Assembly (NCBI GenBank): GCA_963820395.1
Contig: CAWGAE010000016.1
Location: 1 to 64,000, forward strand
Length of the DNA: 64,000 nt
Direction: 5' to 3'
From: DATFVJ01 sp963820395
GTDB lineage: Bacteria > Actinomycetota > Actinomycetes > Streptosporangiales > Streptosporangiaceae
In this document: piece after piece, positions 1 to 8,768 of the stretch
How the letters are laid out: each line of letters starts with the position of its first letter
Numbering within the stretch: the stretch's first letter is position 1
The notes under the pieces: generated by a model
The model's input: only the letters and a program-made list of their open reading frames with translations
Databases searched by the model: none
What the model was told of the DNA's origin: nothing
Made by a program: the position numbers and the translations under genes

Positions 1-255
1 ACCACGGGCCGGGCCCGGCGCGGAGCCGGCGCCTGGTTTTTCGATCAGATTCCGGGATCGGCAACCGGCAGTGGTGAAGTTCAGCGAGTGTGATATATAT
101 GCCAGCTTGCGCGCGGCCGGCCGGCGGCAGGTGAGGGCGACTGGCACGATGTCGGGGGTGCCCGGGGTGCCCGATCTCCCTATGGGGCCGGGCGGCCGCG
201 GCGCGTGCGATGACGTGGCCGACATGATCCTGAGTGCTGTTTAAGGAGTGAGTAC

Positions 256-651
256 ATGGACGCCATATTTGAGCATCCGGTCAATGTCAGGTGGCGTGAT
301 GTGGACGCTTTGGGTCACGTCAATCACGCGGTGTTCCTGACCTACCTGGAAGAGGGCCGGGATACCTTCTTCTCGCAGGCCCTTGGCAGCGATCCCACCT
401 ATGTGGTTGTCCGGCTTGAAGTTGATCTGCGCGCGGAGGTTCGCTACCCGGAACGGCGGGTGACGGTGCGAATAGAGGTAGAGCACCTGGGAACGACAAG
501 TCTCACGACCCGCGAAACAATCCTTACGCCATCAAAGGAGGTCGTGGCCGAGGCGCGCGTCGTCACGGTGCGCTGGGACCCCGGCCACCGAAAGCCGATC
601 TCGTTCAGCGAGACCGAACGCGCGCAATTGGCAGCGCTCATGACCAGGTGA
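256..651 (+). CDS. 4HBT-type acyl-CoA thioesterase
   Basis: A 131-residue single-domain hotdog protein. The N-terminus carries the 4-hydroxybenzoyl-CoA thioesterase signature D-x-D-x-x-G-H-V-N-H (residues 15-24) followed by a long helix ending E-E-G-R-D; Asp17 is the expected catalytic residue. The length matches stand-alone YbgC/4HBT enzymes, which cleave acyl-CoA thioesters in the cytoplasm. An AAGGAG ribosome-binding site lies seven bases before the ATG at 256, which fixes the start. The gene stands alone on the plus strand and converges on the resection operon. Family assignment is firm; the acyl substrate cannot be told from sequence. Confidence 0.9.
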   Translation: MDAIFEHPVNVRWRDVDALGHVNHAVFLTYLEEGRDTFFSQALGSDPTYVVVRLEVDLRAEVRYPERRVTVRIEVEHLGTTSLTTRETILTPSKEVVAEARVVTVRWDPGHRKPISFSETERAQLAALMTR

Positions 652-714
652 GATGGGAATCTGGCGCCCCAGTCATCGCGCGGGCGTTGTGGCTGTAGGG
701 GTGGAGCGATTGCG

Positions 715-1698
715 TCATCTGGACTTCGCTCCCGCCATGGCCGCGCTGCGGAGTGCCCGGTAGAGCAGTTGCTGGTCACCGAGCCTGTGCCGTAGCTCGC
801 GTTCGAGCCCGCCGATTGGCACCAGGTTTTGCGGAGCGCGCGGGTCTTTATGCGGTGAGCTGGCCAAGGATGGCAAGAACCGGGCGGTGAGGTCGGCGAG
901 TTGTGTCACGTCTTCGGGTGGCAGCTCCGCTGAGCATTCGAGGCGTACGACCCCCGACCAGGGAACGCCGGGGGTTCCGGGTAGTTGCACGTACCAGGAG
1001 TTGCGCCGCCATGAGGTGCCCATCGTGAATGCGGGCGTTCGCTGGCCTGGCATGAGCGCCGCCACTACGCCAGCCTGCTCGGCGGGGAGGTAGGCCGCGT
1101 GGTGGGTCTTGACGTAGCCGACGGTCCGATCAAGGTGAGTGCGCCCGCGGAGGGGGCCGTCGACGATGAGCAAATCGTGTCCCGTCCGATGCTGGTCGCG
1201 GAATGTGAGCGCGAGCTGCACTTCGGCGTTGGTGAGCCGCTGTTGCAAGGCGAGTGAGAGCTGGTCGAGTCCTGGGCCGTCCGTGCGCCGGGCGGGATAA
1301 CGGATGGAATGGGTGATGATGTCTGTTGCCTGGCGGGCTGCGGTGAACAGGCCGCGTTCGACTGTGACCTCGGCGACGCGCGCCGCTCCATCGCAGCAGA
1401 CCAGCCCTGCGGCGAAGGATGCGGCTATCCCAGGGGAGGGCTGGGGATTGCGGCCGTGCACCCAAATGCGCGCGTCGATGCGCCGCACGCCATCAAGGAA
1501 CAGCACTGTGCCGGGGAGCCGGGGAACCGGGTCTGGGTCGATGGGGCGCCACTGGGCGACGGGGATTTCCAGGTCGAGGTTGAGTTCCGCGCTCGATTCT
1601 TCCAGCGCACCGCCGTCCAGGTCCTCGCCGTAAGCCAGCCCATACCCGGGATCCCACGGATCAACGGTGAACGCGACAGGAACGGATGCGCCGGTCAT
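715..1698 (-). CDS. nurA: NurA-family 5'-3' nuclease
   Basis: Last gene of the minus-strand herA-sbcD-sbcC-nurA operon; its start overlaps the sbcC stop by 4 bp. The 327-residue product shows NurA features: a first acidic motif F-L-D-G (Asp69), a second I-V-D-G-P-L (Asp180), the G-Y-V-K-T-H-H segment just after it (residues 194-200), and a C-terminal H-K-D-P-R-A-P-Q-N-L block (283-292) followed by a helix. NurA is a RNase-H-like nuclease that works with the HerA translocase and is stimulated by Mre11-Rad50 (SbcCD) at DNA ends. Sequence identity to archaeal NurA looks low, so the call rests on motif order plus operon partners. Both catalytic aspartates are present, so it is probably active. 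Confidence 0.8.
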   Translation of the reverse strand: MTGASVPVAFTVDPWDPGYGLAYGEDLDGGALEESSAELNLDLEIPVAQWRPIDPDPVPRLPGTVLFLDGVRRIDARIWVHGRNPQPSPGIAASFAAGLVCCDGAARVAEVTVERGLFTAARQATDIITHSIRYPARRTDGPGLDQLSLALQQRLTNAEVQLALTFRDQHRTGHDLLIVDGPLRGRTHLDRTVGYVKTHHAAYLPAEQAGVVAALMPGQRTPAFTMGTSWRRNSWYVQLPGTPGVPWSGVVRLECSAELPPEDVTQLADLTARFLPSLASSPHKDPRAPQNLVPIGGLERELRHRLGDQQLLYRALRSAAMAGAKSR

Positions 1699-4139
1699 AC
1701 CCGTTCCTGGCGCAGCGTTGAGGTGGCCCCGGTGCGGCTGACAACGAAACGGACGGGGACGCGTTCGGCGAGTGCCGGGACGTGGGTGATGACGCCGACC
1801 ATCCGGTCGGAGTCCGTGGCGAGGCGCTCCAGTGTGGTGGCCACGGTTTCCAGGGTGTCCTCGTCGAGGGTGCCGAAGCCTTCATCGAGGAACATGGAGT
1901 TAAGGTCGCGCATCCCGGCGGACAGGCCAATGACCTGGCGGGACAGGGCGAGGGCCAGCGCGAGGGATGCTTGGAAGGTCTCACCGCCCGACAGGGTGTG
2001 CACGGGGCGCCAGGCGCCGGCGTCCTGGTAGTCGATGACGATCAGATCGTTGCGGTTATCCCGATCGAGTTGGTATTGGCCCGCGGAAAGATCCATGAGT
2101 GTTTCGGAGGCCTCGGCCACGAGCGAATCAAGCGCTTCACCGCACAGCCAGCGCTCGAACGAGGTTGCCCGCAGCAGCTGGCCGAGCATGGCCGCGACCT
2201 GTTCCTCTTCACGGTGAGCACGAATCTGCTCATCGAGCTTGGCGGCCTTCTTGCGGCCCTCCCGCACGGCAGTGAGCTGGCTCTCGGCTCGCTCCCGATG
2301 TATGGCCACAGCGGCAGCGGCACGTGCGGGGTCTGTGACCTCGGTGATGCCGTACTCGGTCAGGAGCCCGGTGATGGCACTTTCCTCGTTGGTGACTTGT
2401 TGCTGAAGGGTGGTAGCGGTTGCGTCAAAGTCCGGCTGACACCTGCGGCGTTCAGCGTGCCGCGCTCGGGCCCATGCTGTGAGTGTCTCCCAAGCCCCGG
2501 CCAGGTCAGTGTCCTCGATCGCAGGGGCGCCAAGCCGGACGACGGAATCCCTGGATTTACTGAGCTGGGCCCGGGCCTTTGTTTCCTCATCGCTCAGCGA
2601 CGAGCGCGTCTTCTCAGCCGCGTGCAAGGCTTCCCGTTGTGTCCTTGCATCCTTATGTGCCTGGCGAAGCATCTCATCGGCCTTGAGGATGGCTTCGAGC
2701 GACGCAAGGACATCGGCCTCGCTAGGCGCCTCAGCGAGTATGGCGGACAACGTTCCTATCTGCTCCTGCGTGGTCTTGACGACGTTGTTGGCGACGGCCG
2801 TGGCGGTGGCTGCCTCCTCGTGATCCGCCCGCTCTCGGCGGAGGTCCTTCTCGGCTGAGTCGACTGCCTCCTTGGCCTCGGCGAGGTCGGCGGGGGTGGG
2901 GTGATGCGGGAGGGAGGCGACGGGCTGGAGGCAGACTGGGCAGTCTTCCCCGACGCGCAGATCCTGGCCGAGAGCTGCTGCGGCGTGTGACCGCTCGGCA
3001 TGCGCGAGACCGTCTCGGGCCTGCTCGAGTTGACGCTCCGCAGCTTGGAGTGCCAGCACCTGGTTGTTGTGGTCAACCTGCTTCTCCGCGAGAGTCTTCG
3101 CCTGCTGGTTGAGCCGAGAGGTCAGTTCCCGCTGATCCGTAAATGCCTGACGGAGCCTCTCCGTGCGGGTCTTGTCGGGGAGCGCGTCGCGGGCCTGCTG
3201 GGCTTCTGTCTCGGCTTGTTCACCGCATTCCCGTGCTTTCCTGCATTCACGGACGCGCTGGTCGGCCGCTGCGATCTGGCGGGCGAGGCCCGGGACTTCG
3301 GCGGGAGTTTGCACCGCTGCGAGCAGGCCGGCTTCCTCGCGGGCTGCGCGGGCCTGCTCGGCCGCTCGTTCCGCTTGTTCCTTGAGCTGCTTCAGGGATT
3401 GCAGCTTCTCCTCGATCGTTTCTGTGAGGTCGGTCAGTTCCTTGACACGGGAGGAAGCCAGGGTTTCGGCTTCCTCGGTCGCGTCGCCCAGCTCCGCACG
3501 TGCTGCCTGCGCCATCCGCACGCGGTCGGCAGCGAATTCGGCCCGCTTGCGGGCCCGCTGCCCGACCGTGTTGTATACGCCAAACGCCAGCAGTTCCACC
3601 AGCAGGTCCTGGCGATCAGCTGCCTTGGCATGCAAGAACTCCGAGAACCGGCCCTGCGGTAGCAGCACCGACTGGGTGAAGTGCTCGTAGGTGAGCCCGA
3701 GGATGTCCTGGACCTGGGCTTTGACCTGGTCCGGGCCTTCGGCGATCTGCTCGATACTTGCGGCCAGGATCTCAGCGATGGGAGCGCCAGGCGGGATCTC
3801 CGGGTCGAGCAGATCGAGCCGGGCCTCCTTTGTGTGGACTTGGCCTCTCTTATCGCGGGTCAATGCCCGCACCGCTCCGTACCGTTTCCCGGCAGCTTCG
3901 AACACTAGGCAGACCCGGCCTGCGTTGGCTGCGGGGGCGAGCGCCTGGGCAATGGCGTTCTCCTTGCCCCACCGGGGAACGGTGCCGTAGAGCGCGAAAC
4001 ACAGCCCGTCGATGAGCGTGCTCTTCCCCGAACCAGTCGGTCCGACCAGGACGAAAAAGTCCACGTCGGAGAAGTCAGCCTCGGTGGCCTGGCGGTAGCA
4101 GCCGAACCCGTCGAGGAGCAAGCGCACGGGCCGCATCAC
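1695..4139 (-). CDS. sbcC: SbcC/Rad50-type ATPase of the SbcCD nuclease
   Basis: An 814-residue SMC-like ATPase. The N-terminal lobe has Walker A G-P-T-G-S-G-K-S-T (residues 33-41); long Ala/Glu/Arg-rich coiled coils flank a zinc-hook C-P-V-C near residue 397; the C-terminal lobe has the ABC signature L-S-G-G-E-T-F and Walker B M-F-L-D-E-G-F-G-T-L-D. It is shorter than E. coli SbcC (about 1050), mainly in the coiled coil. Rad50/SbcC dimers tether DNA ends and gate the SbcD nuclease. The start overlaps the sbcD stop by 4 bp and its stop overlaps the nurA start by 4 bp, so the three genes are translationally coupled. Confidence 0.93.
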   Translation of the reverse strand: MMRPVRLLLDGFGCYRQATEADFSDVDFFVLVGPTGSGKSTLIDGLCFALYGTVPRWGKENAIAQALAPAANAGRVCLVFEAAGKRYGAVRALTRDKRGQVHTKEARLDLLDPEIPPGAPIAEILAASIEQIAEGPDQVKAQVQDILGLTYEHFTQSVLLPQGRFSEFLHAKAADRQDLLVELLAFGVYNTVGQRARKRAEFAADRVRMAQAARAELGDATEEAETLASSRVKELTDLTETIEEKLQSLKQLKEQAERAAEQARAAREEAGLLAAVQTPAEVPGLARQIAAADQRVRECRKARECGEQAETEAQQARDALPDKTRTERLRQAFTDQRELTSRLNQQAKTLAEKQVDHNNQVLALQAAERQLEQARDGLAHAERSHAAAALGQDLRVGEDCPVCLQPVASLPHHPTPADLAEAKEAVDSAEKDLRRERADHEEAATATAVANNVVKTTQEQIGTLSAILAEAPSEADVLASLEAILKADEMLRQAHKDARTQREALHAAEKTRSSLSDEETKARAQLSKSRDSVVRLGAPAIEDTDLAGAWETLTAWARARHAERRRCQPDFDATATTLQQQVTNEESAITGLLTEYGITEVTDPARAAAAVAIHRERAESQLTAVREGRKKAAKLDEQIRAHREEEQVAAMLGQLLRATSFERWLCGEALDSLVAEASETLMDLSAGQYQLDRDNRNDLIVIDYQDAGAWRPVHTLSGGETFQASLALALALSRQVIGLSAGMRDLNSMFLDEGFGTLDEDTLETVATTLERLATDSDRMVGVITHVPALAERVPVRFVVSRTGATSTLRQERV

Positions 4140-5347
4140 ACCGCCCCAGGGATCGCATTGCCCGTGGCACCGGCGGCATCGGGTGCGCCGGTGACCTCGT
4201 CGAGCAGTTCGGCGAACATGGCCGGGATCCGCGGGTCGTCGATGTTCTGCTCGCTGAGGTAGTCACTGAGCAGTTCCACTGGGCTGCGGCCCACCCGGCT
4301 CGGCCGGTCACCGTCGCGGGCACCCGGCCGCGGCCGGTGCGCATCGTCGAGCATCACCTCCAGGGCGTTAGGGAGTTTCTCCCGGACCAGGTCGCCAAGC
4401 CCGGCGCGGCCAGGCTCGGCAAGCACAACGCGCAGGAAGGCATCGCCAGCCTGCTCACCTTCAGAGATCACCTGATCAAGGCTTCCGCGCAGCGTCCGGA
4501 GGGGACGGCCGCCGGTGATGGGCACCGGCCTGGCGTCCGCCCGGATACCGGGCTCGGCGGTCACGATCAGCGCGACTGGTTCGTTCGCCTCCTCGCCGAA
4601 GTCGATGGCCAGCGGCGAGCCTGAATAGAACATGGGGCACGGTCCGGGGATCTCCTGCCACCGGTGCAGGTGCCCCAGCGCGACATAGTGCGCGGTGACC
4701 GGGAACATGCTGGCCGGTAGCTCGTAGTCGAGGCTGGTCTGCACGTCGCGTTCACCGCCGCCGCGGCGCCCGCCCAGCAAGGTGGCGTGTGCCACGACCA
4801 CGTTGACGGCGTCGGCGGTGAACCCCCCGGCGAGAAGCCGCACGATCTCGCTTACCCGCCGGGTGTAGTCGAGCGCGTGTTCAGCGAATTCGTGGAGCAA
4901 GATCTCGGCGGCGCGGACAGCGTAACGGTGGGACAGGAAAGGAAGCGCGGCGACATTGACCGCCTCCCCGTTCCGGGTCCGCAGCGCCATCATCCCGCCC
5001 GACTGTGGCCGTTTCGGGGTGCCCAGCACGTGCAGTCCGAGCTCGCCGAGAACGGGCCGGTACACCTCATCCAGCAGGATCTGGTTGTCATGGTTCCCCG
5101 CGATCACGACCACCTGGCAGCCGTCTTCCCGCAGGGTCAGCAACGTGTGCATGACCAGGCCCTGCGCCTTCGGGGTGGGCGCTGCGGTCTCGAACAGATC
5201 CCCTGCGACGAGCACCATGTCCACATTCTCGTCCCGCGCCACCTGGGCGATACTGCGAAGGACGGCCACATGTTCATCGTGGCGGTCGCGGCCCTTGAGG
5301 ACCTTGCCGACGTGCCAGTCGCTGGTATGCAGGATCCTCATTCGCAA
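4136..5347 (-). CDS. sbcD: SbcD/Mre11-type metallophosphoesterase
   Basis: A 403-residue calcineurin-like phosphoesterase with the full set of metal-binding motifs: D-W-H near residue 10, G-D-L-F-E near 49, G-N-H-D-N near 85, V-A-H in the middle and G-H-L-H. It is the nuclease subunit of SbcCD, cutting hairpins and blocked ends in an ATP-dependent way. The extra C-terminal part (about residues 290-403) matches the SbcC-binding cap region by position only. It starts 26 bp after the herA stop and overlaps sbcC by 4 bp. The ORF has a second Met at residue 3, so the exact start is uncertain by two codons. Confidence 0.92.
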   Translation of the reverse strand: MRMRILHTSDWHVGKVLKGRDRHDEHVAVLRSIAQVARDENVDMVLVAGDLFETAAPTPKAQGLVMHTLLTLREDGCQVVVIAGNHDNQILLDEVYRPVLGELGLHVLGTPKRPQSGGMMALRTRNGEAVNVAALPFLSHRYAVRAAEILLHEFAEHALDYTRRVSEIVRLLAGGFTADAVNVVVAHATLLGGRRGGGERDVQTSLDYELPASMFPVTAHYVALGHLHRWQEIPGPCPMFYSGSPLAIDFGEEANEPVALIVTAEPGIRADARPVPITGGRPLRTLRGSLDQVISEGEQAGDAFLRVVLAEPGRAGLGDLVREKLPNALEVMLDDAHRPRPGARDGDRPSRVGRSPVELLSDYLSEQNIDDPRIPAMFAELLDEVTGAPDAAGATGNAIPGAV

Positions 5348-5373
5348 TCTCCTCTCGGTACTGGCGACCCGGC

Positions 5374-7200
5374 CTAAAACGGTGGCGGGTCGTCGTCAGC
5401 GCCAGGGATGGTGGCGAACGGGTCAGCGGGCCTGGCAGGGCCAGTGTCGTGGCCTGCCCACTCCCCCTTCTCACTTGGGCGGGTCGCCCACGCAGGGAAC
5501 GGGAAATCCACCACCAGCGGGACCGGGATGTCAGGCTGGGCGACGAACATCGTGCCAGGCTTGGCGAGCGTGGCCCGCTGCCGCTGGACCGCTGGCAGGT
5601 AACCGTACTCCGGGCGGACGGCTTCGGCTGCGTCCAGCCGTCCCGCGACCCGTATCGCGCAATTCGCCAGAATTCGACGCTCAACCTCGCTCGCGGTCTG
5701 CTGGGCCCCGATGAGGATGACACCCAGCGACCGGCCACGCTCGGCCAAATCGAGCAGAATCTGCTTAATCGGGCTATCACCCTCACGGGGGGCGTACTTG
5801 TTGAGCTCATCGAGCACGACGAACATCAGCGGTCGCGCGGTGCCCTGGCGTTCCTTACGGGCGAACTCGGTCCGGAGTGTGACACCGACCACGAATCGCT
5901 GCGCCCGGTCCGGCAGGTTATGAAGGTCAGCGACCGTCACCTGAGCACGCGACGTCGTGATCGAACGCTCACCCCGGTGGGCCAGATCCCCGCGGACGAT
6001 CACCGACAATGGCGCAACCGCCGACCGGAGCCTTCTCAGCAGAGCGTTGACACTGCCCGTCACAGTGCTCGAAGCCACCCAGGACCCGCGAGTGCCCTCA
6101 TCACCGAGTTCGGCTTCCAGCAGAGTAACCAGGTCGCCGAAGGTGCGGATGATCCGGTCGTTGGCCGGATCAAGCCCCTGAAAGCGGACCGCACCCTCGT
6201 CCCCGGCAGGGACCGCGTCACGGCGCAGCCGCGCGGCAACCTGGGCGATCAGCATCGTGTACTGGGCACGCTCGTCCTCAGTGTCCGCGAATACGAACGG
6301 CAGCAGCTCGTCCCGGCAGAATTCCACCAGCGTCCAGAAAAACGGGCTAACCGCACGGTCACGCGCGAACACATCAGGAGTGCCCGCTGGGTCCCCCTTT
6401 CGCGGTGGGGCGAACACCCGCACATTGCCAAACGGCGCCGGAGGCAACCCCAGTACTGCGTAGCGCGCCTCCTGGCTGGGCGTGAGCTTGCTGTTCGCGT
6501 AGTCCAGGAACAGCAGATCCTCACCCTTCACGCTGAAAATCAGCGCCTTGGTGTTGTGCGCCTCACCTGCCAGCACACCGCAGTTGGTAATCGAGTGCAA
6601 CAGGAACATCGCGAACGAGGTCTTGGTCGCGATCCCCGACACCCCGGAGATCGACACATGGGCACCCCGGGTACCGTCAACGAACTCAAAGTTGACGAAC
6701 ACAGGCTGCCCGTCCCGGCCGAACCCCACGGGAACCCTCGACGCACCCATCTCATCGAAATACAGCGCCGACTCACGCTGCTCCCCTACCGCACGTCTTA
6801 CCTGTGCCCCCGGCAACGGCGGCACATACAGTTCGGGCTCCACCCGGGTGACCGTCACCTCGGCCACCTCACACACCTCGGCCGGCAGGGCACCCTGCTC
6901 GATCAGAAACACATCCGAAGCGAACCGTGCCCCTTCGTGCATCGCCTCGACATTGGTCACCACACCGGCGATCTGCACTCCGGCCTGGCCCGGCAACTCC
7001 CGCCGTGTCACAACCACATCATCGAGCTGCACATACTGTCCCGGAGCCAGCCCCACCGAGAACTGGAGCGGAGTTGCCGGCACCGTACCGACTACCAGCC
7101 CAAGCGGATCGGCGCCATTCCCGCTCCCTGGCGGCAGCGTCCCGGACGCACCAGGGACATCGCCTGCGCGCCGGCCATCGCCCATTGCCTTCTCAGTCAC
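5374..7200 (-). CDS. herA: HerA-type DNA translocase ATPase
   Basis: First gene of the resection operon. The product (608 residues from the GTG at 7200; an ORF extends to 7224) has an N-terminal beta-rich region resembling the HAS-barrel of HerA proteins, a P-loop segment I-S-G-V-S-G-I-A-T-K-T-S, a Walker B strand F-V-V-L-D-E-L-N-K-Y-A-P, and a C-terminal I-G-A-Q-Q-T then V-E-R-R-I-L-A-N-C-A-I-R stretch carrying the sensor and arginine-finger positions of the FtsK/HerA superfamily. HerA hexamers pump DNA into NurA for end resection. A GAGGGGG ribosome-binding site a few bases before GTG 7200 supports that start. The P-loop is non-canonical (no G-K-[ST] triplet), as discussed in the findings. 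Confidence 0.85.
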   Translation of the reverse strand: MTEKAMGDGRRAGDVPGASGTLPPGSGNGADPLGLVVGTVPATPLQFSVGLAPGQYVQLDDVVVTRRELPGQAGVQIAGVVTNVEAMHEGARFASDVFLIEQGALPAEVCEVAEVTVTRVEPELYVPPLPGAQVRRAVGEQRESALYFDEMGASRVPVGFGRDGQPVFVNFEFVDGTRGAHVSISGVSGIATKTSFAMFLLHSITNCGVLAGEAHNTKALIFSVKGEDLLFLDYANSKLTPSQEARYAVLGLPPAPFGNVRVFAPPRKGDPAGTPDVFARDRAVSPFFWTLVEFCRDELLPFVFADTEDERAQYTMLIAQVAARLRRDAVPAGDEGAVRFQGLDPANDRIIRTFGDLVTLLEAELGDEGTRGSWVASSTVTGSVNALLRRLRSAVAPLSVIVRGDLAHRGERSITTSRAQVTVADLHNLPDRAQRFVVGVTLRTEFARKERQGTARPLMFVVLDELNKYAPREGDSPIKQILLDLAERGRSLGVILIGAQQTASEVERRILANCAIRVAGRLDAAEAVRPEYGYLPAVQRQRATLAKPGTMFVAQPDIPVPLVVDFPFPAWATRPSEKGEWAGHDTGPARPADPFATIPGADDDPPPF

Positions 7201-8039
7201 CAATCCCCCTCGGCCCATGACCACCGGCTGGTCGGAGCCTACGTCTACGACTTGATAATCGCTCGGTTGGCGACTACGCGTCGATCGGCCAGCGCAGCAG
7301 GAAGGCCCCGAGCGTGACCCATCAATTGGCTACCGACTGTATGGAAACAGTTGCCGCATGCTCAAGCAGCCGTATTCAGGCCGTTCACTGATCAAAAGCC
7401 TCACGCAGACACGATCGGCTACCTGATGCCGCTGGAGGCGGTCACCATCGATGATGCACCTTCGCCTCAGCCAACGGTGCCGCAGACAGCGAAGCGGGAG
7501 CTTTCCCTTATCGCTGGGTGTGGCGTAGCCCAAATGTCGGCGGGCGCAGCGATGATGTCGAGCCCCGCGGCGGTCTCGGCGAACAGGCCGGGATCCTTGG
7601 GATGGGGGAGCGGAGCTGGGTCTGCGACCGCGCAGACGATGCAGGGCCCGGCGGAGCAAACCTCCGGAAAGGGAGTCAAACGGTTCGCCCCGTGCGCAGC
7701 GGGCTTGCGGGGACACCTTCAGCCCCTGCGACGTGCTAACTCCCGCGCGACGAGGCGCGTAGGCTGCCATTCGCAGAGGAGGCTGCGGGGCAACAGTTCG
7801 CCATGGTGGCGCCATCGTGGTTGACGACATGGACCTCACACGCCACGAAGATGAGCAACTTCGGTCTGCCCTGGCCATTGTCCCTCACCGCCTCCTCGAG
7901 AATGCTGATCTCGTCTGTGCCGAACTGCGGCGCAACCTGAAGATCTTTCCAGCGGGCGCGTCTGCGAATACGAAATATTCGGCATCGCTCAGGTCGGCCC
8001 GATGCCGTTGGATATGCGGGGGTACATGCCGTCGCTCAA
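7201..8039. other. 839-bp region without a recognised gene
   Basis: This stretch lies upstream of the herA operon and should hold its promoter. Short ORFs occur in several frames on both strands; none has a convincing start, a known domain or consistent codon use. A minus-strand 70-codon frame at 7467-7679 looks protein-like in composition but I do not recognise it. Confidence 0.4.
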
Positions 8040-8421
8040 CTACACGTCGATGATCTGGCCGAACGCCCGGGCCGCACCAAGGAGGCGGCTCATATCGGCA
8101 CGATCACCGGTGACCACGTCAGCCTGCAGTTCAGCTGCCGTCTGGGCGCCCCACGGCATCCACTACGTCACGGGAACCCGCACGTCCCAGCAACTGCCCA
8201 GCCGCATGCGCCTTCGCCTCGGTCAGGCTCGCAACCTCACAGCCACGCAGCAGCCGCCGAAACCGAACCTGTGCTAGCGAACGGCTGACTTGGGCCACAA
8301 CGGGTGCGGGCACCACCGGAACGATCCCTGATGCAAGGCGAACCCGGTGATCTGCCCATACCCCGCGCTCGGGGCGATCCGCCGCGACCAGGGCACATCC
8401 ATCGTAGACCAGTGACGTCAT
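8040..8421 (-). pseudogene. PIN-domain (VapC-like) toxin, frameshifted
   Basis: From ATG 8421 the frame reads like an actinobacterial PIN toxin: an N-terminal L-V-Y-D-G-C-A-L-V-A strand with the first acidic residue, a middle helix ending R-R-L-L-R-G-C-E-V, and the A-G-S-R-D-V-V-D-A motif with the later acidic residues. It then leaves frame and stops at 8131. The other frame immediately continues the family pattern (A-E-L-Q-A-D-V-V-T-G-D-R-A-D-M-S-R-L, ending at a TAG at 8040-8042). One indel near 8160 therefore separates two halves of a normal-length (about 125-residue) PIN protein. PIN toxins cleave RNA and need an antitoxin, whose broken gene lies just upstream. Confidence 0.7.
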
Positions 8422-8429
8422 GCCGATCG

Positions 8430-8645
8430 CGGCCTCGTACTGGCAACACCAATGCGCCTGCGTGCGCCTCGAGCTCCTCGGCCGTGATAGCCCCGTGCTC
8501 AGCCTCCCATTCGGCGACAGGGGCGAGCCCCTCCCGCAGCCTGAGCTCGCGCCGCGCAGCTGCTGTCATCCACCCACACGCTGACGCCCTCGGCTGCGGC
8601 CGCGGCAACTACCTGCGTATGGAGGTCAGGGTAGCGCTTGGTGAC
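8430..8645 (-). pseudogene. Antitoxin partner of the PIN toxin, frameshifted remnant
   Basis: Directly upstream of the PIN gene. One frame gives K-R-Y-P-D-L-H-T-Q-V-V-A-A-A-A-A-E-G-V-S, the next gives W-M-T-A-A-A-R-R-E-L-R-L-R-E-G-L followed by E-W-E-A-E-H-G-A-I-T-A-E-E-L-E-A. The second piece is typical of the DNA-binding and tail regions of short antitoxins encoded before VapC-type genes in actinomycetes. Joining them needs one indel near 8576. No in-frame start was found, and the original 5' end is unclear. Both halves of the module are damaged, so it is probably inactive. Confidence 0.5.
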
Positions 8646-8768
8646 CTGGCCAGCAGGCGTCCCGGCCTGGTCAGCCTCACCCCTCAGCGCGGACCCGCTC
8701 GGCCAGCTGCCGGACCAGCTGCCGCATCCACCGGGCCGCCATCCACCGACCGCGCAGCCGCCGCCGCG

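Noticed and set aside
5449..7317. 622-codon plus-strand ORF opposite herA
   Set aside because: It is an antisense reading of a gene with clear domain motifs; His/Arg/Gln-rich composition, no domain, no start signal.
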